Shown here: positions 44,104 to 52,671 of the stretch, in pieces
Layout of the letters: each line of letters starts with the position of its first letter
How positions within the stretch are numbered: position 1 is the stretch's first letter
Assembly (NCBI RefSeq): GCF_002115785.1
Contig: NZ_JFJY01000001.1
Location: forward strand, 682,001 to 746,000
Source: Thalassospira sp. MCCC 1A03138
GTDB lineage: Bacteria; Pseudomonadota; Alphaproteobacteria; Rhodospirillales; Thalassospiraceae
DNA length: 64,000 nucleotides
Reading direction: 5' to 3'
The notes under the pieces: model-generated
What the model saw: the letters and a program-made list of their open reading frames with translations, nothing else
Database searches by the model: none
What the model was told of the DNA's origin: nothing
Translations under genes and position numbers: made by a program

Positions 44104-44694
44104 TCAGGATCCCGTGTGCCCGTTTCCCTGATCCGGCCCCGCCAGCAACCCGGTTTCAACCCGCGCCATGGCGCGCTCAAACACCGCCGCATCGTCCAGC
44201 GCGCGCGATAAAACCAGCGCCCCCTGGATCGATAAAATCGCATCTTCGGCAATGTCCGATGCCCGGTCCGCATCATGCCCGATCCGGACAAGCGCCTGCT
44301 GCAACGACCGCTGCCAGACCGCAAAATAATCGCGGATTGCGTCTGAAAAACGGTCGCGCACATTATCAAGCGCAAAGGCCCCGATCAGGCACACCCGCTT
44401 GCCCGACCAGAAATAGGTCGCAACCGAACGACACATTTCCAAAATCGCCGCCCGCGGGTCGTCTGCGTCACGCAGCGGCTTGTAAACCGCGTCCTCGAAC
44501 CAGCCATCGATCTCGCGAAGCACTTCGGATGCCATCTGCTCTTTACCGCCGGGAAAGAAATGATAAAGGCTGCCCTTTCCCAGCCCCGTCCGGCTGGCAA
44601 TCAGTGAAAGGCTCGCCCCTTCATAGCCATACTCGCGGAAAATCTCCGCAAGGACGGGAATAACATCGGAACGCTCCGCGATAATCTTTGGCAT
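44104..44694 (-). CDS. TetR/AcrR-family transcriptional regulator
   Basis: 196 residues with the HTH VIPVLAEIFREYGYEGASLSLIASRTGLGKGSLYHFFPGGKEQMASEVL and a C-terminal domain containing FSDAIRDYFAVWQRSLQQALVRIG, as in YxaF/LmrA-like TetR proteins. It lies seven bases downstream of the DUF1348 gene on the same strand. The pair is probably one autoregulated unit controlled from the repeated sites at 45199-45230. Confidence 0.9.
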   Translation of the reverse strand: MPKIIAERSDVIPVLAEIFREYGYEGASLSLIASRTGLGKGSLYHFFPGGKEQMASEVLREIDGWFEDAVYKPLRDADDPRAAILEMCRSVATYFWSGKRVCLIGAFALDNVRDRFSDAIRDYFAVWQRSLQQALVRIGHDADRASDIAEDAILSIQGALVLSRALDDAAVFERAMARVETGLLAGPDQGNGHTGS

Positions 44695-44701
44695 GGCTTA
44701 C

Positions 44702-45175
44702 TTATAATCCCAGATCAGACAGGCCCGGATGATCGGCCGGGCGCGGCCCCGAACGGTCCCAGAAGAATTTGCGGTCTTCTTCGCGGATCGGCATGTCATT
44801 GATGCAGGCAAACCGGCGATGCATCTGGCCATTTTCGGCAAATTCCCAATTCTCGTTGCCATAGGCCCGATACCAGTTCCCCGAATCATCGCGATACTCA
44901 TAGGCAAAACGCACCGCGATCCGGTTGCCGTCATGCGCCCACAGCTCTTTGATCAATCGATATTCCAGTTCCTTGTTCCATTTGCGGGTCAGAAAGGCAA
45001 TGACCTCCTCACGGCCATTGGCAAATTCTGCACGGTTCCGCCAGATCGTATCAGACGTGTAAGCCAGCGACACCCGCGCCGGATCACGGCTGTTCCAGCC
45101 ATCTTCGGCCATGCGGACTTTCTGGATTGCGGTTTCCCTCGTAAAGGGCGGCAGGGGTTGGCGTAGCTCACTCAT
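44702..45175 (-). CDS. NTF2-like DUF1348 family protein
   Basis: 157 residues from the ATG at 45175, the position where homologues start ([17 protein letters not shown]). The sequence [44 protein letters not shown] ... [29 protein letters not shown] is the conserved core of DUF1348, a SnoaL/NTF2-like fold found across bacteria and fungi. The function is not established. It is co-transcribed with a downstream tetR gene. Confidence 0.88.
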   Translation of the reverse strand: MSELRQPLPPFTRETAIQKVRMAEDGWNSRDPARVSLAYTSDTIWRNRAEFANGREEVIAFLTRKWNKELEYRLIKELWAHDGNRIAVRFAYEYRDDSGNWYRAYGNENWEFAENGQMHRRFACINDMPIREEDRKFFWDRSGPRPADHPGLSDLGL

Positions 45176-45198
45176 CGTCGGCTCCATCAATTTTATTG

Positions 45199-45230
45199 TA
45201 CCAATCGGTAAACAATTATCCATTCGGTAC
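45199..45230. promoter_or_regulatory. Paired TetR-type sites before the DUF1348-tetR unit
   Basis: TACCAATCGGTA (45199-45210) is a palindrome with half-site TACC/GGTA. ACCAATCGGTA (45200-45210) is repeated as TCCATTCGGTA (45219-45229), nine of 11 identical. They start 24 bases before the DUF1348 ATG and probably serve for autoregulation. Confidence 0.5.
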
Positions 45231-45696
45231 AAAAAAGCAATAGCGCAGATGCCATCGCGGGCTTTTTGCCCCGCCACCATGCAAAATCCGCGATTTGGTG
45301 ATACTGTTGGAAATCGGACATGCGCAAAGCCCCGCCGGGGAGGCCCAAGTTTCACGAAACGGAAACCTGCATCTGATCACGGCCTGTTTTCCTATGGAAT
45401 CAAACTGTTAATGCCGCAAACCCTGCTTTAAACGCCCCGCCAACCGCGCCGATCAACGGGCCATGCGATCATCGGATGCGGTCATACTGTTGACCCATGT
45501 GCGCGCCGCTGCTATTGGGTCGCGGCGCATGCGATACAGGCACAAAGAGCCTTCGCATCGATGGTATGAAATTCGTTGGCGCAAACCGGGCTTGAATGCC
45601 GAACCTTGCGGGGAATGTTTGCCGGTCGACGGACGTTTTCCGTGTTGTCTTTTCGGTCCCTGAAAACAGGGCCTTCGGTCGAGGAACCAGAATACG
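45231..45696. other. Intergenic region upstream of the carboxynorspermidine genes
   Basis: No convincing gene is seen. A small hairpin CCCTG/CAGGG (45658-45671) lies just ahead of the ribosome site (GAGGA, 45681-45685) of the decarboxylase gene. The long untranslated leader could carry polyamine-responsive control, but no known riboswitch was recognised. Confidence 0.4.
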
Positions 45697-46794
45697 ATGC
45701 CGCATACGCCTTATTATCTGATCGATAAATCGAAACTGCTGCGCAACATGGAAAAGATCGCCTATGTGCGCGAACATTCCGGCGCAAAGGCGTTGCTGGC
45801 ATTGAAATGCTTTGCAACCTGGTCGGTCTTCGATTTCATGTCGGACTATATGGATGGCACGACATCCTCGTCGCTGCACGAAGTCAAACTGGGCCGCAAG
45901 AAATTCGGCAAAGAAACCCATGCCTATAGCGTGGCCTATGCCGATTCCGAAATCGATGAAGTCATCGAAAACGCCGACAAGATCATCTTCAATTCCATCA
46001 GCCAGCTTAACCGCTTTGCCGATGCCGCATCGGGCATTGTGCGCGGCCTTCGCCTGAACCCGCAGGTTTCAAGTTCCAGCTTCGATCTAGCCGATCCGGC
46101 CCGCCCGTTTTCGCGTCTGGGCGAATGGGACGTCACCAAGGTCGAGGCCGTCATGGACCGCATTTCCGGCTTCATGATCCACAATAACTGCGAAAACGCC
46201 GATTTCGATCTGTTCGACAAAATGCTGGGCGATATCGAAACCAAATTTGGCTCGCTTCTGTCGCGCGTTGAATGGGTAAGCCTCGGCGGCGGCATCCACT
46301 TCACCGGTGACAATTACCCGCTCGATAAATTCTGCGCCCGGCTCAAGGCCTTCTCGGAAAAATACGGCGTTCAGGTTTATCTCGAACCGGGCGAAGCCTC
46401 GATCACCAAAAGCACGACCCTTGAGGTCACCGTGCTTGATACGCTGTTCAATGGCAAAAACCTTGCGATTGTCGATAGCTCTATCGAGGCCCACATGCTC
46501 GATCTTCTGATCTATCGCGAAACCGCCAAGATTGAGCCGAACAAAGGCGATCATGCCTATATGATCTGCGGCAAATCCTGCCTTGCCGGTGACGTTTTTG
46601 GCGAATTCAATTTCGAAAACGAGATCAAGGTCGGCGACCGCATTTCCATTCAGGATGCCGCCGGTTACACCATGGTCAAAAAGAACTGGTTCAACGGTGT
46701 CGGCATGCCGTCCATCGTGATCAAGGAACTCGACGGCAGCGAGCGCGTTGTACGTGAGTTCACCTTCGATGATTATGTTTCGAGCCTTTCGTAA
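45697..46794 (+). CDS. nspC: Carboxynorspermidine/carboxyspermidine decarboxylase
   Basis: 365 residues of the alanine racemase-fold PLP decarboxylases. The PLP lysine is in LLALKCFATW, VSLGGGIHFTGDNYP binds the cofactor phosphate, YLEPGEAS carries the conserved glutamate, and CGKSCLAGDVFGEF the active-site cysteine from the partner subunit. It decarboxylates carboxynorspermidine or carboxyspermidine to the triamine, a route common where the aminopropyltransferase pathway is absent. The dehydrogenase gene follows 51 bases later. Confidence 0.92.
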   Translation: MPHTPYYLIDKSKLLRNMEKIAYVREHSGAKALLALKCFATWSVFDFMSDYMDGTTSSSLHEVKLGRKKFGKETHAYSVAYADSEIDEVIENADKIIFNSISQLNRFADAASGIVRGLRLNPQVSSSSFDLADPARPFSRLGEWDVTKVEAVMDRISGFMIHNNCENADFDLFDKMLGDIETKFGSLLSRVEWVSLGGGIHFTGDNYPLDKFCARLKAFSEKYGVQVYLEPGEASITKSTTLEVTVLDTLFNGKNLAIVDSSIEAHMLDLLIYRETAKIEPNKGDHAYMICGKSCLAGDVFGEFNFENEIKVGDRISIQDAAGYTMVKKNWFNGVGMPSIVIKELDGSERVVREFTFDDYVSSLS

Positions 46795-46845
46795 AGAGGC
46801 GCTTTGGGTTTCATCTATTCGTAAAAAGGGAGTTTTTGGCCCGAA

Positions 46846-48087
46846 ATGAAGAAGAATGTTCTGATTATCGGCGCAGGTGGCGTCGCACAGGTGGTCGCGC
46901 ATAAATGTGCACAGCATAATGATGTGCTTGGCGATATCCATATTGCGTCACGCACGGCGGAAAAATGCCAGAAAATCATCGACAGCATTCATGAAAAGAA
47001 AAACCTGAAGAATGCCGGCGTCCTCGAAGGTCATGCGCTTGACGCAACCGATATCGATGCCACCGTCGCACTGATCAAGAAAACCGGCTGCGAAATCGTC
47101 ATCAATGTTGGCTCCGCCTTCATCAACATGCCGGTCATGTCGGCCTGCATCAAGGCGGGCGTTGCCTATCTCGATACCGCCATCCATGAAGAACAGGACA
47201 AAATCTGCGAAACCCCACCCTGGTACGCAAATTACGAGTGGAAACGCCGTGAAGAATGCGAAAAGGCCGGTGTCACCGCAATTTTGGGCGTCGGTTTTGA
47301 TCCGGGCGTGGTCAATGCCTATGCCAAACTGGCGGTCGAGGATTACTTCGACAAGATTGACTCGATTGACATCATCGACATCAATGCCGGCAGCCATGGC
47401 AAATATTTTGCCACCAACTTCGACCCGGAAATCAATTTCCGCGAATTTACCGGCACGGTTTATTCCTGGCAGAACAACGCCTGGCAGGAAAACAAGATGT
47501 TCGAGGTCAAGAAAATCTGGGACATGCCGGTTGTCGGCGAAAGCCAGACCTTCATGACCGGCCATGACGAGGTTCATTCCCTGTCACAGAACCTCGACGT
47601 CCCCAATGTCCGTTTCTGGATGGGCTTTGGCGATCATTACGTCAATGTCTTCACGGTCCTGAACAATATCGGCCTGCTGTCGGAAAAACCGGTAACGACG
47701 GCCGAGGGCCTCGAAGTCGTGCCGCTCAAGGTCGTCAAGGCCTGCCTGCCGGACCCAAGCTCGCTCGCACCCGATTATACCGGCAAAACCTGCATCGGTG
47801 ATCTGGTGAAGGGCAGCAAGGATGGCAAGGAAACCGAAGTCCTGATCTATAACGTCGCCGACCACAAGGACGCGTACGAGGAAGTCGGAAGCCAAGGCAT
47901 TTCCTATACCGCTGGCGTTCCGCCGGTCGCGGCCGCCATGCTGATCGCCACCGGCGAATGGGATGTGAAAAAGATGGCCAATGTCGAAGAACTGCCGTCC
48001 AAACCGTTCCTGAACCTTCTGAACGGCATGGGTCTTCCGACCCGCATCAAGGATGCCAACGGCGACCGGGCGCTTGATTTCGCCTAA
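46846..48087 (+). CDS. Carboxynorspermidine/carboxyspermidine dehydrogenase (saccharopine dehydrogenase-like)
   Basis: 413 residues. The N-terminal NADP-binding VLIIGAGGVAQVVAHKCAQ, DATDIDATVALIKKTGCEIVINVG and GVGFDPGVVNAYAKLA segments match the LYS1-like synthases that join aspartate semialdehyde to putrescine or diaminopropane by reductive amination. With the decarboxylase upstream this makes spermidine or norspermidine without S-adenosylmethionine. Aspartate semialdehyde is also the product of DoeD in this window, though any link is speculative. A terminator follows. Confidence 0.92.
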   Translation: MKKNVLIIGAGGVAQVVAHKCAQHNDVLGDIHIASRTAEKCQKIIDSIHEKKNLKNAGVLEGHALDATDIDATVALIKKTGCEIVINVGSAFINMPVMSACIKAGVAYLDTAIHEEQDKICETPPWYANYEWKRREECEKAGVTAILGVGFDPGVVNAYAKLAVEDYFDKIDSIDIIDINAGSHGKYFATNFDPEINFREFTGTVYSWQNNAWQENKMFEVKKIWDMPVVGESQTFMTGHDEVHSLSQNLDVPNVRFWMGFGDHYVNVFTVLNNIGLLSEKPVTTAEGLEVVPLKVVKACLPDPSSLAPDYTGKTCIGDLVKGSKDGKETEVLIYNVADHKDAYEEVGSQGISYTAGVPPVAAAMLIATGEWDVKKMANVEELPSKPFLNLLNGMGLPTRIKDANGDRALDFA

Positions 48088-48114
48088 GCCATAATCCTGA
48101 TGATCCAAAATGCG

Positions 48115-48146
48115 AACGGCGGGCTTTGATGCCCGCCGTTTTTATT
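48115..48146 (+). terminator. Intrinsic terminator after the carboxynorspermidine genes
   Basis: AACGGCGGGC (48115-48124) pairs with GCCCGCCGTT (48131-48140) around TTTGAT and is followed by TTTATT. It slightly overlaps the stop of the convergent AsnC gene. Confidence 0.88.
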
Positions 48147-48579
48147 TAAGCGACCCCAGAACCGCGAGGCTCTCATAGCGCTTGATATAGGGTTCATGAA
48201 AAACCCGATCCACGAACGCGCTATATTCATCCATGTCGGCGACCTGGATGCGCAGGACAAAATCATGCGCCCCGGTCACGTGATGGCATTGCACGACTTC
48301 GGGCATTTTGCCGAATTCCTCGCGCATCAGCATATAACGATCCGGCCGGTCACGATCCATGGTCAGCAAAACAATGATCATCATCCGTTTGCCAAACACC
48401 TTGGGCGACACAATCGCAACGTCGCGTTCGATCACACCGGTTTCGCGCAAACGCTGCACCCGGCGAAGACACGCCGCCGATGACAGCCCCACCTGTGCCG
48501 ATAATTCGGTTCCGGTCAGACGACTGTTCTGCTGCAACAGTTCCAGCAGGCGATAGTCGAATTTATCAAGTTCAGTCAA
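48142..48579 (-). CDS. Lrp/AsnC-family transcriptional regulator
   Basis: 145 residues with the HTH LDKFDYRLLELLQQNSRLTGTELSAQVGLSSAACLRRVQRLRETGVI and a RAM domain (HHVTGAHDFVLRIQVADMDEYSAFV). It is convergent with the polyamine genes and separated from them by a terminator. Whether it regulates them is unknown. It is one of three Lrp/AsnC genes in the window. Confidence 0.9.
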   Translation of the reverse strand: MTELDKFDYRLLELLQQNSRLTGTELSAQVGLSSAACLRRVQRLRETGVIERDVAIVSPKVFGKRMMIIVLLTMDRDRPDRYMLMREEFGKMPEVVQCHHVTGAHDFVLRIQVADMDEYSAFVDRVFHEPYIKRYESLAVLGSLK

Positions 48580-48739
48580 AATGCCCCTGCCCCAAACGCA
48601 TGGTCGTCAATACGCCCGAAACAATGACCGAACCGGGCCGATAAGAAAAATCGTTTTTACGAAAAATTTGCGGAAATTTCGCACGCTTTTGCGATCTTTG
48701 CGCACCGAAGTCGTCAAAGGCGGGCTAGTTTTTACCTGT

Positions 48740-48759
48740 GTTCGAAACCGATTTCGAAC
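48740..48759. promoter_or_regulatory. Palindrome upstream of the DUF1127 gene
   Basis: GTTCGAAA (48740-48747) and TTTCGAAC (48752-48759) are exact reverse complements around CCGA, 34 bases before the DUF1127 start and also upstream of the divergent asnC gene. The binding protein is unknown. Confidence 0.5.
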
Positions 48760-48792
48760 CTCATTAGCAAAGCAAACTAGCGAGCCAGCATC

Positions 48793-49047
48793 ATGCAAGC
48801 ACAGATCACGACCAACTCCCTCGCCGCCACCGCCCCCCATGCCGGGTCGACCGCGAATGCGTCGTTCGGCAATGCTGTCTGGCGCTGGCTCGTCCTTTCC
48901 GTTCAGACGGTTGCGCACCGCCGCAAGATCGCCCGGGATGCCGCATTGCTGCGCGACTATCCCGATTTCATGCTGCGCGATATCGGACTTGACCGCAGCA
49001 CCATTGCGCAGGCCTGCCAGACCGGCAAACCGGCCAGCAGCAACTAA
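48793..49047 (+). CDS. DUF1127 domain small protein
   Basis: 84 residues. The C-terminal half HRRKIARDAALLRDYPDFMLRDIGLDRSTI is the DUF1127 domain, an arginine-rich small domain common in alpha- and gammaproteobacteria. Members in Rhodobacter and Agrobacterium bind RNA or influence RNA turnover and stress responses, so an RNA-binding role is plausible. Its stop overlaps that of the convergent maiA gene by four bases. Confidence 0.88.
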   Translation: MQAQITTNSLAATAPHAGSTANASFGNAVWRWLVLSVQTVAHRRKIARDAALLRDYPDFMLRDIGLDRSTIAQACQTGKPASSN

Positions 49048-49694
49048 CGCGGACAAAGATCAGGATGGGCGCGTGCAAACGCGTCCATCGCAAGGCACCG
49101 TTCAGCAATCTGGTTGATCATCGGAAGGTGGCTTAAATCGACCTCCCACCGCCGGGCATTATAAATCTGCGGGATCAGACAGATATCGGCCATTGATGGC
49201 CGATCACCGTGGCAAAAGCTGCCCGTGCCCGGATGGTCCAGAAGCCGTTCAAACGCCTCAAGCCCCTCGCCAATATATTTCCCCATCCAGTCCAGCCGCA
49301 CCTTCGCCGGGTCTTCCCCGTGGGCCTCGGCCTGCTTCATGACATTGCCGACAACACCCAGATTACAGACCGGGTGAATATCCATGGCAATCGCATGCGA
49401 AAGTGCCCGCACGCGCTGCCGCCCTACCGCATCCTTGGGCAGGAAACCCGCATGGCTGCGGGTCTCATCCAGATATTCGATGATTGCGAGGGACTGGGTC
49501 AGAACAAGCCCGTCAATCTCAAGCGCCGGTACCAACCCCTGCGGATTGCGCTTGCGGAAATCGGGCGATTTATGCGCCCCCGCCAGAAGGTCAACCGCAA
49601 CGGTCTGATACGCCATATCCATCAGCGAAAGCGCAATCCTGACCCGATAGCTGGCCGAAGACCGCCAATAATCATACAGGATGACGTCGCTCAT
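49044..49694 (-). CDS. maiA: Maleylacetoacetate isomerase
   Basis: 216 residues of the zeta-class glutathione S-transferase type. The glutathione site SSASYRVRIALSLMD near the N-terminus, NPQGLVPALEIDG and QSLAIIEYLDE are characteristic. It converts maleylacetoacetate to fumarylacetoacetate with glutathione in phenylalanine/tyrosine breakdown. The usual second residue of the SSCS motif is alanine here. Its start overlaps the fahA stop by ATGA. Confidence 0.93.
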   Translation of the reverse strand: MSDVILYDYWRSSASYRVRIALSLMDMAYQTVAVDLLAGAHKSPDFRKRNPQGLVPALEIDGLVLTQSLAIIEYLDETRSHAGFLPKDAVGRQRVRALSHAIAMDIHPVCNLGVVGNVMKQAEAHGEDPAKVRLDWMGKYIGEGLEAFERLLDHPGTGSFCHGDRPSMADICLIPQIYNARRWEVDLSHLPMINQIAERCLAMDAFARAHPDLCPR

Positions 49695-50710
49695 GCTTCG
49701 TACTTCACAACACTCTGGTCAATCGCACCAAAGATCGACTGACCATTGGCATCAAGCATCTCGATCCTGACCCGGTCGCCAAACTGCATGAACGGGGTTT
49801 CCGGTTTGCCGTTTTCAATGGTTTCGATCATGCGGATTTCGGCAATGCAGGAATAACCCGCCCCGCCCTGCGCCACCGGCTTGCCCGGACCACCGTCAAG
49901 CTTGTTGGAAACCGTGCCCGACCCGATGATCGATCCGGCACAAAGCGGGCGGGTTTTCGCTGCATGCGCGATCAGTTGGGCAAAATCAAAGGTCATATCG
50001 ACCCCGGCATTGGCGCGCCCAAATGGCTTCCCGTTCAGATCAACACAAAGCGGCAGGTGCACCTTGCCACCATCCCACGCATCGCCAAGCTCGTCCGGCG
50101 TCACCGCCACCGGCGAAAAGGCCGAGGACGGCTTGGACTGGAAGAAACCAAACCCCTTGGCAAGCTCCCCGGGGATGAGGCCACGCAACGAAACATCATT
50201 GACCAGCATGATCAAACGGATCGCATCACGCGCCTGGTCAATCGATGCGCCCATCGGCACATCGCCGGTCACAACGGCAATCTCGCCTTCCATATCAATG
50301 CCCCATGCCGTATCGGCCATGCGGATATCATCACGCGGCCCCAGGAAACTGTCCGAACCACCCTGATACATCAGCGGATCGGTCCAGAATGTTTCGGGCA
50401 TTTCCGCCCCGCGCGCCTTGCGCACCAGTTCGACATGATTGACATAGGCCGACCCATCCGCCCACTGAAACGCCCGCGGCAGGGGTGAATGCAGCTTGGT
50501 TTCATCAAGCGTAAAACGTTTGGCAATCGTTGATCCGGCGGCGATTTCATCGGCCAGTTCGCTCAGGCGCGGCGCAACTTTATCCCAGTTATCAAGCGCT
50601 GCCTGCAATGTCGGCGCAATCGCACTGGCATCGACATATTCCTTAAGGTCTTTGGTCACCAGAACAAGCTGGCCGTCACGGATGCCGTTTTTAAGGGTTG
50701 CAAGTTTCAT
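49691..50710 (-). CDS. fahA: Fumarylacetoacetate hydrolase
   Basis: 339 residues of the bacterial fumarylacetoacetase type. WGIDMEGEIAVVTGDVPMG supplies metal-binding acidic residues, and VLVNDVSLRGLIPGELAKGFGFFQSKPSSAFSPVAVTPDELG and AGSIIGSGTVSNK are conserved. It splits fumarylacetoacetate into fumarate and acetoacetate, the last step of homogentisate catabolism. It sits between hmgA (64-base gap) and maiA (overlap), all leftward. Confidence 0.93.
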   Translation of the reverse strand: MKLATLKNGIRDGQLVLVTKDLKEYVDASAIAPTLQAALDNWDKVAPRLSELADEIAAGSTIAKRFTLDETKLHSPLPRAFQWADGSAYVNHVELVRKARGAEMPETFWTDPLMYQGGSDSFLGPRDDIRMADTAWGIDMEGEIAVVTGDVPMGASIDQARDAIRLIMLVNDVSLRGLIPGELAKGFGFFQSKPSSAFSPVAVTPDELGDAWDGGKVHLPLCVDLNGKPFGRANAGVDMTFDFAQLIAHAAKTRPLCAGSIIGSGTVSNKLDGGPGKPVAQGGAGYSCIAEIRMIETIENGKPETPFMQFGDRVRIEMLDANGQSIFGAIDQSVVKYEA

Positions 50711-50774
50711 CGGTTTTTATGCCTCCGGCATTCCTGTCGTTAAGTCCTGTGATGTTCTTTTTACCGGTCGCCGT

Positions 50775-52154
50775 TTACGGGCGACCTTCGGGCGTGCCAT
50801 CAAATTTGCGTTCCAGCCCGTCCCAGCAATCAAGATAATCATCCTGAAGCGTTTCAAGTTCGGCGGCAAATTTCGTCAATTGCTGCGGAAAACGGGTTTC
50901 AAACATGAAGGCCATCGTCCCCTCAAGCTTCTGCGGGCCAAGCTCCCCGTTCGATGCCTTTTCAAACCCGAACGCATCCGGGCCATGGGGCAGCATCATG
51001 TTATGCAGGCTCATGCCGCCGGGAACAAATCCCTTTTCCTTGGCGTCATATTGCCCGCAAATCAGCCCCATGAATTCCGACATGATATTGCGGTGATACC
51101 ATGGCGGGCGGAAGGTATGTTCCGCCACCATCCAGCGCGGCGGAAAGATGACAAAATCGATATTTGCCGTTCCGGCCTCGCCCGACGGGGCGGTCAGCAC
51201 GGTAAAGATCGACGGATCGGGATGATCAAACAGGATCGCGCCGACCGGCGAAAATGTCCGAAGATCATATTTGAACGGCGTGTAATTGCCATGCCACGCC
51301 ACCACATCAAGCGGCGAATGCCCGATCCCGGTTTCGTGGAACTGCCCGCACCATTTGATCAGGATCCGGCATGGCGTTTCCTTGTCCTCATAGGCCGCAA
51401 CGGGTGTCTTGAAATCACGCGGATTGGCAAGGCAGTTGGCGCCAATCGGCCCACGTTCCGGCAGGGTGAATTTCGCACCGTAATTTTCGCAGACATAACC
51501 CCGCGCACCGCCCTCGATCACGGGTGTTACGATCGAAACCTTGAACATCATGCCACGCGGGATCAATGCGATTTCAAGCGGCGCGACATCCATGATGCCA
51601 AGTTCGGTAAAAATCCGAAGCGTGCCGCTTTCGGGCACCACCAACAATTCGCCATCCGCATTGAAAAAATAGTCATCCACCATATCGGTGTTGCACACAT
51701 ATACGTGGCTTGCCATGCCGGTCTGGGTCATGGCGTCCCCGGCCGTGGTCACCGTGCGCATACCGGAAATGAAATCGGTTGGTTCGGTTGGCATCGGCAC
51801 CGGGTCCCAGCGCAACTGACCCAGTGCAAGGCTATGGTCATTCACACAAGGGGCTGTTTTCCATTCCGGAAGGGCAAAGGATTTGAACCGCCCGTTATGG
51901 CGCACACTGGGCCGCATGCGATACAGCCACGACCGTTCATTGGTGCCGCGCGGCGCGGTAAAGGGTGACCCCGAAAGCTGTTCGGCATAAAGGCCATAGG
52001 CGCATTTCTGCGGGCTGTTCTGCCCCTGCGGCAAGGCACCGGGAAGGCTTTCGGTTTCAAAATCATTGCCAAAACCGGGCATGTAACGCAGATCGTTCGC
52101 AACGCCGTTTGCAGCATTTCCGGCGGTTCCAGTTGTAACCTTGTGATCCGTCAT
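50775..52154 (-). CDS. hmgA: Homogentisate 1,2-dioxygenase
   Basis: 459 residues from the ATG at 52154 ([10 protein letters not shown]), chosen over a longer frame that would run through the operator region. [25 protein letters not shown] opens the family pattern, and the iron ligands fall in the [13 protein letters not shown] and [16 protein letters not shown] regions. It cleaves the ring of homogentisate to maleylacetoacetate. It is first in the leftward hmgA-fahA-maiA operon and is divergent from a MarR regulator. Confidence 0.95.
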   Translation of the reverse strand: MTDHKVTTGTAGNAANGVANDLRYMPGFGNDFETESLPGALPQGQNSPQKCAYGLYAEQLSGSPFTAPRGTNERSWLYRMRPSVRHNGRFKSFALPEWKTAPCVNDHSLALGQLRWDPVPMPTEPTDFISGMRTVTTAGDAMTQTGMASHVYVCNTDMVDDYFFNADGELLVVPESGTLRIFTELGIMDVAPLEIALIPRGMMFKVSIVTPVIEGGARGYVCENYGAKFTLPERGPIGANCLANPRDFKTPVAAYEDKETPCRILIKWCGQFHETGIGHSPLDVVAWHGNYTPFKYDLRTFSPVGAILFDHPDPSIFTVLTAPSGEAGTANIDFVIFPPRWMVAEHTFRPPWYHRNIMSEFMGLICGQYDAKEKGFVPGGMSLHNMMLPHGPDAFGFEKASNGELGPQKLEGTMAFMFETRFPQQLTKFAAELETLQDDYLDCWDGLERKFDGTPEGRP

Positions 52155-52179
52155 TGCCTTTTTCCTACCAATCTTCGAT

Positions 52180-52214
52180 ATAGTTACAGCCGTAACTGTA
52201 ATTTTTGTAACTAT
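52180..52214. promoter_or_regulatory. Candidate MarR operators between hmgA and marR
   Basis: AGTTAC (52182-52187) and GTAACT (52192-52197) form a palindrome around AGCC, and a third half-site GTAACT lies at 52207-52212. ATAGTTAC (52180-52187) and GTAACTAT (52207-52214) are also exact reverse complements. They fill the short divergent gap. Confidence 0.65.
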
Positions 52215-52233
52215 CAAACAGCCTTTTAAAGCC

Positions 52234-52671
52234 ATGAAATCCGAGAAATCCGAATTCGATCTGCACCGCTTTCTGCCGTTTCTGATGCACCACGCCAGCG
52301 AAAAGGTCAGTCTTGGCTTCCGCGACATCTATCGCGACCGATACCGGATGACGCGATCCGAATGGCGGGTTCTGGCAACCCTTGGGCAATATGGCGCGCT
52401 TACCGCGACCGAAATCGTCACCCATACGGGCTTGCACAAAACCAAGGTCTCGCGTGCCGTTTTTTCCATCGAACAACGCCGCTGGCTCCGACGCGTCCAG
52501 AACGAAAATGATCGTCGCGTTCATCGCCTTGAACTGACCTCGCAGGGCCAATCGGCCTTTCAGTCACTGTGCGAGGCAGGCATTGCCTATGACAAAAAGG
52601 TCCGCGATTTTCTGGGCGATGCGGATTTCAAACGTCTTTCCGACCTCCTGACAAAGCTGAATGATCTTTGA
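52234..52671 (+). CDS. MarR-family regulator, probably of the homogentisate operon
   Basis: 145 residues with the winged-helix core [47 protein letters not shown] and the wing [16 protein letters not shown]. It is divergent from hmgA with GTAACT repeats between them. This suggests a repressor released by homogentisate or a related aromatic acid; the effector is inferred from location only. Its last 44 bases overlap, tail to tail, with the iclR gene. Confidence 0.88.
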   Translation: MKSEKSEFDLHRFLPFLMHHASEKVSLGFRDIYRDRYRMTRSEWRVLATLGQYGALTATEIVTHTGLHKTKVSRAVFSIEQRRWLRRVQNENDRRVHRLELTSQGQSAFQSLCEAGIAYDKKVRDFLGDADFKRLSDLLTKLNDL

